Source of the DNA: Brasilonema sp. UFV-L1
GTDB lineage: Bacteria > Cyanobacteriota > Cyanobacteriia > Cyanobacteriales > Nostocaceae
Assembly (NCBI RefSeq): GCF_012912105.1
Contig: NZ_QMEA01000032.1
Location: 1-51,682 of the forward strand
Direction: 5' to 3'
DNA length: 51,682 bases
Shown: in pieces, positions 17,061 through 25,851 of the stretch
Layout: each line of letters starts with the position of its first letter
Numbering within the stretch: the first letter of the stretch is position 1
Position numbers and translations under genes: made by a program
The notes under the pieces: generated by a model
What the model was told of the DNA's origin: nothing
Seen by the model: the letters and a program-made list of their open reading frames with translations, nothing else
Database searches by the model: none

Positions 17061-20000
17061 ATGAAACCCATAGAAGATTTTTTGTCGGATTTAGATGACT
17101 TAGATATTAAACTTTGGATTGATGAAGTTAACGGATCTCCTGCACGAGATGTTAGCCTGCGCTGTAATGCCCCTAAAGGAACACTAATACCAGACATACG
17201 TGCTGAGTTAGCTGAACGTAAAGATGAAATTATCGCGTTTTTGCAAAAGACCAATCTCGCCTCAACTTTCACTATTGAACCCATTCGACCCATTTCCAGG
17301 AACGGAACTATCCCTTTGTCGTTGAATCAGCAAAGATTGTGGTTTCTACACCAAATTGAGGGAGAAAGTACTACCTATAACGAGTTTTTTGCCGTGAGCA
17401 TTAAGGGTTTGCTTCAGATAAGTCATTTGGAGCAGAGCTTGCAAGAAGTTATACAGCGTCACGAAGTTCTCCGCACCACTTTTCCCAATCAGGATGGGTA
17501 TCCTATCCAGGCGATCGCTCCCACGTCGGAAATAACCTTACCAGTAACGGACTTGCAGGCATTGCCAACAGTTGAGCAGTCTGCTCTCATACAACAGTTA
17601 TCTAAAAAAGTTCAACGACCCTTTGACCTAGTCAATGGTCCGTTGTTGCGAGTTACTTTGGTGCAACTAGAGAAAGAGTCTTATGTGTTGCTACTTTGTA
17701 TGCACCACATTGTTTATGATGGTTGGTCAATGGGGATATTCATTCAAGAACTATCTAGTTTATATCAAGCCAGTTGTGCTGGAGTTCCATCTCCTTTACC
17801 AAAATTACCAATCCAGTATGCCGACTTTGCAGTTTGGCAGAGACAATGGTTGAGTGGAGAAGTCCTAAAAACTCAACTAAATTACTGGCGTTCTCAATTG
17901 CATGGTGCTCCATCCCTATTACAATTACCTACTGACCGGACTCGTCCAAGTGTGCAAACTTACCAGGGTAGGACTGAAAGTTTTACGTTAAATAGGGATT
18001 TAACTCAGAAATTGCAAACCCTATCTGGTAAATCGGGTACAACCTTATTTATGACCCTGCTGGCAGCGTTTGCCACTTTACTATATCGTTACAGTGGTGA
18101 ATCAGACATTTTAATTGGTTCACCAATTACCAATCGAAACCGCAGTGAAATAGAGTCACTGATTGGCTTTTTTGTGAATACTTTGGTGTTAAGAACCATT
18201 TTTGAAGCGAATCCCAGTTTTGAGAACTTACTGGCACAAGTGCGGGAAACTACACTCAAAGCTTATGAACATCAGGATGTACCTTTTGAACAGGTAGTTG
18301 AGGCATTGCAACCACAACGCTCCTTGAGTCATTCCCCCCTGTTCTGTGTGATGTTTGTATTGCAAAATACACCAATGAGTGAATTAGAATTACCTGGTTG
18401 TACTTGGTGTGAGTTAAATCCAGAAAGCACCATTGCTAGGTTTGATTTAACACTGTCAATCACCGAAACCTCTGAGGAATTGGTGGGGTCATGGGAGTAC
18501 AACACAGATTTATTTGATCGGTCAACCATTGAACGCATGGCGGCTCATTTCCAGAACTTGTGTAGCGCAATTGTGGAAAATCCAGTAGCAACTGTGGGTG
18601 AATTACCCCTGTTGAGTGAAGCAGAACGCCATCAGTTGTTAGTGGAGTGGAATGATACTGCGTCAGTATATCCCACTGATAAATGTATTCATCAGTTATT
18701 TGAGGAGCAGGTAGAGAGAACACCCGATGCGGTGGCAGTGGTATTTGAGAATCAGCAGTTGAGTTATGTTCAATTAAATCAAAGAGCCAACCAACTAGCA
18801 CATCACCTGCTTTCCCTCGGTGTAGGACCAGAGGTGCTAGTGGGTGTTTGTGTAGAACGTTCGATTGAGATGGTGGTAGGACTGTTGGGGATACTTAAGG
18901 CTGGTGGTGCTTATGTACCCCTTGACCCCAATTATCCCCAAGAACGGTTGAGTTATATGTTGGCAGATTCACAATTACCAATACTACTCACTCAACAGCA
19001 CTTATTCAAACAACTTCCACAACACCAAACACAAACAATTTGTTTGGATGAAGATTGGCAAAACTTTGCTGATTACTCTCAGGATAACCCTTGTAGGCAA
19101 GTCAAATCAGATAATTTAGCTTACATAATTTATACTTCTGGTTCTACCGGAAAACCCAAGGGAACAATGATTCTCCATAGTGGTATAGTGAATTATTTAA
19201 GCTGGTGTATAAAAGCTTATAATGTTGCTGAGGGAGAAGGTTCTACTGTCAATTCTTCTATTAGCTTCGATGCCACTATTACCAGTTTATTTTCTCCTTT
19301 ATTGATAGGACTAATGGTAGTTCTTTTACCAGAGAAAGGAGAAATTGAAGCACTTAAAACAGCATTGTGTTCTGGTACTAAGTTTAGCCTTGTAAAGATT
19401 ACCCCGGCTCATTTAAAAATACTCAGCCATTTATTTGCCTCAGAACAAGTAAACATTCAAACTCAAGCATTTATTATTGGTGGGGAAGCCTTATCAGAAA
19501 AAGTTACTTCTTTCTGGCAAAAACACGCACCAGCAACTAGATTGATTAACGAATATGGTCCTACAGAAACTGTAGTAGGATGCTGTATTTACGAAGTAGG
19601 AAAACAAAGCTTAAGAGGAGGTGATATTCCCATCGGTCGCCCCATAAGTAACACCCAAATCTACATCTTAGACTCACACCTCCAACCAGTACCAGTGGGA
19701 GTGGCAGGAGAACTCTACATTGGAGGTGATGGCTTAGCCAGAGGTTACCTCAACCGCCCAGAACTAACCCAAGAAAAATTTGTCCCAAATCCCTTTGACT
19801 TTTCAAAAGTCAAAAGCATGCCCTTGAGCGAAGCGAAGGGTCAAAAGTCAAAATTATATAAAACAGGGGATTTGGCTCGATATTTGCCTGATGCGAAGAT
19901 TGAATTTCTTGGTCGCATAGACCAGCAAGTCAAGGTGCGGGGCTTCCGCATTGAGTTGGGAGAAATTGAAGCAGCCCTCAACACTCATCCCCAAATCCAA

Positions 20001-20594
20001 CAAGCTGTAGTTATTGCAACAGAAGATATTTTTGATAAAAAACGCTTAGTTGCCTATTTTGTCAGTTCTGATGAATCACTTACTACCAATCAAATACGTG
20101 AATTCCTCAAACAGAAGCTACCAGAATACATGGTGCCAAATGTCTTTGTCACCTTAGACACCCTACCGTTAACATCTAACGGCAAAATAGACCGCTTTGC
20201 ACTACCAGCACCTGATAAGGAAATTACGCTGTCAACTGAAGCTTATGTAAAACCGCAAACTGAGCTAGAACGAATGATTGCAACTATTTGGCAAGAGGTG
20301 CTTCAAGTAGAGAAGGTGGGTCTATATGACAGTTTCTTTGATCTCGGTGGTCACTCATTACTTCTTATTAAGGTTCATAATAAGCTACGGGAAATTTTTA
20401 ATCAAGATATATCAATACTCGAAATGTTTAAACACCCAACCGTAAGCTCTTTCGCTCAATATCTGAATCAGGAAAAGAGTGACTACTTATCTTCTTTGGA
20501 CAAAAGCAAAAATCAGCTTGAAGACATGAAAGAAGGGAGAAACCGTCTAAAAAAAAGGTTGGTGCGTTCATCAGTAGTCAATCAAGAAAAATAA
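17061..20594 (+). CDS. NRPS module: TubC docking-C-A(Asn-like)-PCP
   Basis: A single elongation module of 1177 residues. A TubC-type docking domain (1-62) is expected to receive the upstream PKS. C 80-520 has an intact HHIVYDG near 215. A 545-1050 has YTSGSTGKPKG near 692 and NGKIDR near 1040. PCP follows with GGHSLLL near 1095. The adenylation code reads DATKIGEVGK, which matches the Asn pattern (DLTKIGEVGK) except for Ala at the second position, so Asn is the best guess with some doubt. The tail after the PCP is basic and helical (RNRLKKRLVR), like the tail of the first gene, and both precede a PKS protein. Start ATG 17061 has only a weak ribosome-binding site. A repeat insertion occupies 19797-19850. 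Confidence 0.9.
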   Translation: MKPIEDFLSDLDDLDIKLWIDEVNGSPARDVSLRCNAPKGTLIPDIRAELAERKDEIIAFLQKTNLASTFTIEPIRPISRNGTIPLSLNQQRLWFLHQIEGESTTYNEFFAVSIKGLLQISHLEQSLQEVIQRHEVLRTTFPNQDGYPIQAIAPTSEITLPVTDLQALPTVEQSALIQQLSKKVQRPFDLVNGPLLRVTLVQLEKESYVLLLCMHHIVYDGWSMGIFIQELSSLYQASCAGVPSPLPKLPIQYADFAVWQRQWLSGEVLKTQLNYWRSQLHGAPSLLQLPTDRTRPSVQTYQGRTESFTLNRDLTQKLQTLSGKSGTTLFMTLLAAFATLLYRYSGESDILIGSPITNRNRSEIESLIGFFVNTLVLRTIFEANPSFENLLAQVRETTLKAYEHQDVPFEQVVEALQPQRSLSHSPLFCVMFVLQNTPMSELELPGCTWCELNPESTIARFDLTLSITETSEELVGSWEYNTDLFDRSTIERMAAHFQNLCSAIVENPVATVGELPLLSEAERHQLLVEWNDTASVYPTDKCIHQLFEEQVERTPDAVAVVFENQQLSYVQLNQRANQLAHHLLSLGVGPEVLVGVCVERSIEMVVGLLGILKAGGAYVPLDPNYPQERLSYMLADSQLPILLTQQHLFKQLPQHQTQTICLDEDWQNFADYSQDNPCRQVKSDNLAYIIYTSGSTGKPKGTMILHSGIVNYLSWCIKAYNVAEGEGSTVNSSISFDATITSLFSPLLIGLMVVLLPEKGEIEALKTALCSGTKFSLVKITPAHLKILSHLFASEQVNIQTQAFIIGGEALSEKVTSFWQKHAPATRLINEYGPTETVVGCCIYEVGKQSLRGGDIPIGRPISNTQIYILDSHLQPVPVGVAGELYIGGDGLARGYLNRPELTQEKFVPNPFDFSKVKSMPLSEAKGQKSKLYKTGDLARYLPDAKIEFLGRIDQQVKVRGFRIELGEIEAALNTHPQIQQAVVIATEDIFDKKRLVAYFVSSDESLTTNQIREFLKQKLPEYMVPNVFVTLDTLPLTSNGKIDRFALPAPDKEITLSTEAYVKPQTELERMIATIWQEVLQVEKVGLYDSFFDLGGHSLLLIKVHNKLREIFNQDISILEMFKHPTVSSFAQYLNQEKSDYLSSLDKSKNQLEDMKEGRNRLKKRLVRSSVVNQEK
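19635..19795. repeat. 161-base segment nearly identical to 28315-28475
   Basis: This segment of the A domain (A7-A8 region) matches 28315-28475 in the glycine-module gene with two mismatches by eye (one C/A and one G/A), while surrounding sequence diverges strongly. It points to recent recombination or gene conversion between modules. Confidence 0.85.
19797..19850. repeat. In-frame palindromic repeat in A domain loop
   Basis: It contains the palindrome GACTTTTCAAAAGTC (19797-19811), the stem CCCTT/AAGGG (19821-19840) and a further CAAAAGTC copy. It adds about a dozen residues (FSKVKSMPLSEAKGQKS) between NPF and LYKTGD, where the sister A domains have a short loop. Reading frame is kept. Confidence 0.6.
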
Positions 20595-20606
20595 GAATAA
20601 TGCAAT

Positions 20607-23600
20607 ATGAATAACTTTACAACATATGATTATAATACTGGTTTAGAAGTAGCTATTGTTGGCATGGCTGGTCGTTTTCCAGGAGCAAAAAATGTTAATG
20701 AGTTTTGGTACAATCTACTCGATGGAGTTGAGTCTTTATCAGTTTTCTCAGACGAGGAATTATTATCTTCTGGTATAGATCCTGCTGTACTGAGTCATCC
20801 TCGGTACGTCAAAGCAGGGCCTGTGTTGGATGATGTAGAGATGTTTGACGCTTCATTCTTCGGCTACACGCCCAGAGAAGCTCAAATTACAGATCCTCAA
20901 CACCGCTTATTCTTAGAGTGTGCTCAAGAGGCTCTTGAGAACGCTGGCTACAACCCCCAAACATATAAAAGTCCAATTGGTGTCTACGCTGGTGCAAGCA
21001 CGAACACTTACTTACTCAAAAACCTTGCTTCCAACCTTGAGTTGATCGAATTGGTGGGAAATTTTCAAACGATGATTTCCAATGAGAACGACCACCTTAG
21101 TACCCTCGTATCTTATAAATTAAATCTCACCGGACCAAGTGTCACAGTCCAAACTGCCTGCTCTACAACATTAGTTGCTGTGCATTTAGCTTGTCAAAGC
21201 TTGTTGAGTGGGGACTGCGAGATCGCTTTGGCTGGTGGTGTTTCACTACAATTGCCACAAAAGACTGGTTATCTATATCAAGAGGGCGGGATTTTATCTC
21301 CCGATGGACATTGTCGCGCCTTTGATGCTAAGGCACAGGGAACGGTTGGTAGTTCAGGTGTAGGCATTGTTGTACTCAAGCGGTTATCTGTTGCTCTGGC
21401 AGATGGGGATCACATTTATGCAGTCATTAAAGGCTCAGCAACTAATAACGATGGTTCGTTAAAAGTTGGTTATACTGCTCCCAGTGTTGAAGGTCAAGCA
21501 AAGGTAATTCGATCTGCTCAAGTTACGGCTGAGATTGAAGTCGAAACACTGACCTATGTTGAGGCACATGGGACTGGAACAATTTTAGGCGATCCCATTG
21601 AAATCGCAGCGCTGACACAAGCTTTTCGCTCCACAAACAAAAAGAACTTTTGTGCTATTGGTTCAGTAAAAACCAATATCGGTCACCTGGATGCTGCAGC
21701 GGGTATTGCAGGTTTAATCAAAACCGTTCTAGCACTCAAACACAAACAGATACCACCCAGCTTGCACTTTCAACAGCCTAATCCCAAAATTGACTTTGCT
21801 AACAGCCCCTTCTACGTCAATTCCACGCTTTCAGAATGGAAGTCGAATGGTACTCCCCGCCGTGCTGGAGTTAGTTCCTTTGGTATCGGTGGCACTAATG
21901 CCCATGTCATTCTTGAAGAAGCCCCTGTGGAGGAGCAGGGGAGGCAGCGCCGTGCGGGGGTTCCCCCCGTTGAGGCGACTGCCGTGGAGCAGGGGAGGAA
22001 ATATCAGCTGTTAGTTCTTTCTGCGAAAACGGTATCAGCACTAGAAAGTGCTACTACAAATTTAGTTCAGCATCTCAAGCAGCATCCCAATCTTAACCTC
22101 GCTGATGTCGCTTACACCCAGTGTGTGGGTCGTCGAGCTTTTGACCATCGCCGGACAGTGGTTTGCCAGAATCTTGACGATGCAGTAAAAGTTCTAGAAC
22201 CCCCAGATCCGCAACGGGTTTTTACTCACTACTCCGAACCCTGTGCGCGGCAGGTTGCATTTATGTTTCCTGGACAAGGTGCCCAGTATGTGGACATGGC
22301 TAGAGAGTTGTACGAAACTGAGCCAATTTTCAGTGAACAGATTGATGAGTGTTCATACCTTCTCAAATCTTACTTGGGGTTAGACCTGCGTACATTACTG
22401 TATCCGGATGTGGAACAAAAAGAAGTTGCAGCACAGCAGCTCAAGCAGACTCATATTACCCAGCCAGCACTGTTTGTGATTGAGTACGCCTTGGCTCAAT
22501 TGTGGATGGCTTGGGGTATACGTCCTTCTGCAATGATTGGTCATAGCATAGGAGAATATGTTGCAGCTTGCTTAGCTGGGGTGTTCTCTTTAGAAGACGC
22601 CTTGGTGCTGGTAGCGACTCGCGGGCGACTGATACAGCAACTTCCTTCGGGGACAATGCTAGCAATACCACTATCTCAGAAAGAAATTCAACCCTTGCTG
22701 GGCGAGAAACTCTCCTTAGCTGCAATCAACGGATCAAATCTGTGTGTGGTTTCTGGAGTGGAAGAAGCGGTAGATGACTTACAAAAACAATTGACCGACC
22801 AAGGTGTGGACTGTCGCCGTCTGCATACTTCCCATGCCTTTCATTCCCAAATGATGGACTCAATTCTAGAGCCATTCAAGCAGCTGGTCAGCAAAATCAG
22901 CCTTAATTCTCCAAAAATTCCTTTTGTATCTAACGTCACTGGTACTTGGATAACCGCAGCACAAGCAACAGACCCGAAATACTGGGCAAGACATTTACGA
23001 CAAACAGTACGCTTTAGCGAGGGAATCGCTGAATTGCTGCAACAGCCGGAGCAAATTCTCTTGGAGGTTGGTCCTGGGAAGACATTGAGTACCTTGGCTA
23101 ACAAGCAAAAAGCGTCTGAACAAGTAGTTCTTTCTTCACTAAGACATCCACAGAACCAACAATCAGATGTGGCGTTTTTACTAAATACATTGGGCAGACT
23201 CTGGCTAGAGGGAATAAATGTTGATTGGTCAGAATTTTATGCTCATGAGCAACGTCATCGTATTCCCTTACCAACATATCCTTTCGAGCGAAAAAGATAC
23301 TGGATTGAGCCTCTCTTAGCTAATGATGACAATCCATCGCCTAAAAAGGAAATTTCTGTGTCTCAACCAAAAGATATCATAACCAACTCAAAGCCACCAT
23401 CATCAATCAAAGCTCCAGATATGCAAGTCGTCAACCAAAAAGACGAGAAACCTGTAGCAAATACAGGTATTGAACAGATCATTTCACAGCATCTTCACGT
23501 GATGTCTAAACTGGTAGACTTATTACCACAGGGAAGTTTACCCAAGGAAGTTTTGCCTTCATCGGAAGCGATCCAATCTTTTCCTCTCCATCAAAATGGG

Positions 23601-25568
23601 CAAATTGCTCAAACCCCAACCAATGCCTCTGCGTTGAGTGTAAATCAGTCTACATTTACTAAGACAGAGTCCCAGCAACAAATCAAAGACCGGAAAATTG
23701 CTCCTACACCCAAAGCTACTTCCCAACAAACCGAGAAAGAATCGATGACTCTGTTGAGTTCCCGTCAGCAGAAACATCTGGATGCATTAATCGCACGTTT
23801 TGTCAAGCGTACCCAAGAATCCAAACGACTCACACAAGCTTATCGTTCTTACCATGCCAATAGCAGAGCGGTATCAGGGTTTTTTCCGTTTATTAAGGAG
23901 ATGATATATCCAATCCACGCACAGCGTGGAGAGGGTGCTAGACTCTGGGATGTCGATGGCAATGAATACGTAGACATTTCAATGGGGTTTGGTACGCTTT
24001 TATTTGGTCATTCGCCATCTTTTGTTATTGAAGCGATCCAGCAGCAGAGCAAGCAAGGCATACTAAATGGTCCACAATCGCGTCTTTGTGGTCAATTAGC
24101 TGAGTTAATTTGCGAGTTAACGGGTGCGGAACGGACGGCTTTTTGTAATGATGGCACAGAAGCAGTGATGGGAGCCATACGCATAGCACGTTCTGTGACA
24201 GGACGCTCAAAAATTGCTTTATTTGCTGGTTCTTATCACGGCGGTTCTGACGGAGTTTTGGTAAAAGGAGTCACAACCAACGATGGAACGCTGCGTTCTG
24301 TCCCGATGACTTCAGGTCTTCCATCATACTTGGCTGAGGATGTGATGGTGTTGGAGTATGGTACTCCCGAATCTCTGAATATTCTTAAAGAGCATGCTCA
24401 TAACTTAGCAGCAATTTTAGTTGAGCCGATACAAAGCAGTCGCCCAGATTTGCAGCCCAAAGAATTTCTCTTTCAGCTCAGACAATTAACTCAAGAAACT
24501 GGAACTGTTTTAATTTTTGATGAAGTAATTACTGGCTTTCGGATGCACCCAGGCGGTATCCAGGCTTTATGGGGTATTCAAGCAGATATCACAACCTACG
24601 GTAAAGCTGTTGCTGCTGGCATACCTATTGGGGTAGTAGCTGGCAAAGCTGCTTTCATGGATGCATTGGACGGAGGTATGTGGAACTATGGAGATGAGTC
24701 TTATCCCCAGGTGAAAACAACTTTTTTCGCTGGTACTTTTTTCAAGCATCCTCTCGTCATGGCTGTCGCCTGGGCTGCACTCAATCACATCAAGAACAGG
24801 GGTGCCAAACTTCAGGAGGAGTTAAATCAACGGACAACGCAATTAGCCAAGACTCTTAATAGTTACTTTGAACAAAAACAAGTACCAATTCGAGTCGTTC
24901 ATTTTGGCTCTCTCTTCCGTTTTAATTGTCAGACTCAACTTAGTAATTTGCTTTTCTATCACTTGCTTGAAAAAGGGATTTATGTCTGGGAAGGACGTAC
25001 CCTTTATCTATCGACAGCTCATACTGATGAAGATATTGAGCAGGTGATTTGGGCAGTCAAGGAAAGCGTTGTTGAAATGCAAGAAGGGGGATTTTTACTA
25101 TCTGAAGACATTTTAATAAATAGCGGAGAGCCAGTGATTCATCAAACTGGCGGATTCTCAAATAACTTGACTGGTTCATCCTTGAACTTAGCTACTGAGT
25201 CTTTCACGGTTACTTCAAACGCAAAGTCCGCAAAGGAGTTGTTTGAAACCCTGGTTGAGCAAATGCCTGACACTTTGGAGAATACTTATGTTGCTCCTCG
25301 CAATGAACTCGAGCAAACTATTGCTAACATTTGGCAACAGTTACTGGGAATTGAGCAAGTGGGCATTCACGACAACTTCATTACCTTGGGAGGACATTCT
25401 TTGCTAGCTACTCAACTCATTCATAGGATGCACAAAACCTTCCAAGTTGAGTTACCCTTTAGTAGCTTTTTTGAAGCGACTACTATTGCAAAGTTGGCCG
25501 AACTGATTGAAGAGATGATAATCGAGAAAATTGAAGAATTACCTGAAGAAGAAGTTGGTCTTCTTTAA
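20607..25568 (+). CDS. PKS module with aminotransferase: KS-AT-AMT-PCP
   Basis: Adds malonate to the Asn-like residue and should convert the new beta-ketone to an amine. KS 10-430 has Cys185 (QTACSTT). AT 553-870 has Ser647 (GHSIGEY) and HAFH (malonyl type). After a Q/S/T/P-rich linker of about 170 residues comes a class III PLP aminotransferase (about 1045-1480; FCNDGTEA near 1178, DEVITGFR near 1303, Lys1333 in TYGKAV). One carrier domain with Ser1598 (GGHSLLA) follows. Unlike the first gene, there is no ACP between AT and aminotransferase. The C-terminus is acidic (EEMIIEKIEELPEEE). Predicted product is a 3,4-diamino acid segment. The gene starts 12 bases after the previous stop. An internal repeat lies at 21927-22000. 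Confidence 0.9.
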   Translation: MNNFTTYDYNTGLEVAIVGMAGRFPGAKNVNEFWYNLLDGVESLSVFSDEELLSSGIDPAVLSHPRYVKAGPVLDDVEMFDASFFGYTPREAQITDPQHRLFLECAQEALENAGYNPQTYKSPIGVYAGASTNTYLLKNLASNLELIELVGNFQTMISNENDHLSTLVSYKLNLTGPSVTVQTACSTTLVAVHLACQSLLSGDCEIALAGGVSLQLPQKTGYLYQEGGILSPDGHCRAFDAKAQGTVGSSGVGIVVLKRLSVALADGDHIYAVIKGSATNNDGSLKVGYTAPSVEGQAKVIRSAQVTAEIEVETLTYVEAHGTGTILGDPIEIAALTQAFRSTNKKNFCAIGSVKTNIGHLDAAAGIAGLIKTVLALKHKQIPPSLHFQQPNPKIDFANSPFYVNSTLSEWKSNGTPRRAGVSSFGIGGTNAHVILEEAPVEEQGRQRRAGVPPVEATAVEQGRKYQLLVLSAKTVSALESATTNLVQHLKQHPNLNLADVAYTQCVGRRAFDHRRTVVCQNLDDAVKVLEPPDPQRVFTHYSEPCARQVAFMFPGQGAQYVDMARELYETEPIFSEQIDECSYLLKSYLGLDLRTLLYPDVEQKEVAAQQLKQTHITQPALFVIEYALAQLWMAWGIRPSAMIGHSIGEYVAACLAGVFSLEDALVLVATRGRLIQQLPSGTMLAIPLSQKEIQPLLGEKLSLAAINGSNLCVVSGVEEAVDDLQKQLTDQGVDCRRLHTSHAFHSQMMDSILEPFKQLVSKISLNSPKIPFVSNVTGTWITAAQATDPKYWARHLRQTVRFSEGIAELLQQPEQILLEVGPGKTLSTLANKQKASEQVVLSSLRHPQNQQSDVAFLLNTLGRLWLEGINVDWSEFYAHEQRHRIPLPTYPFERKRYWIEPLLANDDNPSPKKEISVSQPKDIITNSKPPSSIKAPDMQVVNQKDEKPVANTGIEQIISQHLHVMSKLVDLLPQGSLPKEVLPSSEAIQSFPLHQNGQIAQTPTNASALSVNQSTFTKTESQQQIKDRKIAPTPKATSQQTEKESMTLLSSRQQKHLDALIARFVKRTQESKRLTQAYRSYHANSRAVSGFFPFIKEMIYPIHAQRGEGARLWDVDGNEYVDISMGFGTLLFGHSPSFVIEAIQQQSKQGILNGPQSRLCGQLAELICELTGAERTAFCNDGTEAVMGAIRIARSVTGRSKIALFAGSYHGGSDGVLVKGVTTNDGTLRSVPMTSGLPSYLAEDVMVLEYGTPESLNILKEHAHNLAAILVEPIQSSRPDLQPKEFLFQLRQLTQETGTVLIFDEVITGFRMHPGGIQALWGIQADITTYGKAVAAGIPIGVVAGKAAFMDALDGGMWNYGDESYPQVKTTFFAGTFFKHPLVMAVAWAALNHIKNRGAKLQEELNQRTTQLAKTLNSYFEQKQVPIRVVHFGSLFRFNCQTQLSNLLFYHLLEKGIYVWEGRTLYLSTAHTDEDIEQVIWAVKESVVEMQEGGFLLSEDILINSGEPVIHQTGGFSNNLTGSSLNLATESFTVTSNAKSAKELFETLVEQMPDTLENTYVAPRNELEQTIANIWQQLLGIEQVGIHDNFITLGGHSLLATQLIHRMHKTFQVELPFSSFFEATTIAKLAELIEEMIIEKIEELPEEEVGLL
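21932..21998. repeat. In-frame direct/palindromic repeat in KS-AT linker
   Basis: Two copies of GGAGCAGGGGAGG (21932-21944 and 21986-21998) lie 54 bases (18 codons) apart and flank a CGGGGG-TT-CCCCC palindrome. The linker is about 11 residues longer than that of the PKS at 11962-16641 and locally much more GC-rich. Reading frame is kept. Confidence 0.6.
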
Positions 25569-25727
25569 CAGTGAACAGTGAACAGTAAACAGTTATCAGT
25601 TAAATCCTTGGGTCGCGCGTCCCCCACCAATTGGACCGTTCGTCGTCAGACGTGCCGTAGGTATAGGCGTTGGTGGCGGTGAGCGCATCCCCCACCAGCC
25701 CGCCTGATAACTGATAACTGATAACTG
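25569..25727. repeat. Heptad repeats flanking a GC-rich core
   Basis: Left block: GTGAACA GTGAACA GTAAACA GTTATCA. Right block: CTGATAA repeated three times plus CTG (25704-25727). CAGTTATCAG (25590-25599) is the complement of CTGATAACTG on the right, so the two blocks can pair. Between them, TCCCCCACCA occurs twice (25620-25629, 25688-25697). Such heptad blocks are typical cyanobacterial spacer repeats. The remaining spacer to 25840 shows no gene. Confidence 0.75.
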
Positions 25728-25840
25728 GTTTAAGACTTATTTCATCATCTTTAGCTTGTACTTGTAACAGCTAATTTTTGACGAGAGGTTGTAAAAAAGC
25801 TATAGTTTCAAACTGTTTTTCTCCAATTATCTTCCTAAGA

Positions 25841-25845
25841 AGAGG
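25841..25845 (+). promoter_or_regulatory. Ribosome-binding site deciding a GTG start
   Basis: AGAGG lies six bases before GTG 25852. The nearby ATG at 25850 is in another frame and soon closes, so GTG is the start of the glycine-module NRPS. Confidence 0.6.
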
Positions 25846-25851
25846 TGCAAT

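Noticed and set aside
23310-23780. A second carrier domain between AT and aminotransferase
   Set aside because: The linker has no GxDS/GGHS phosphopantetheine site; it is Q, S, T and P rich.
25569-25727. CRISPR array
   Set aside because: Units are 7 bases without unique spacers; this is a heptad repeat block.
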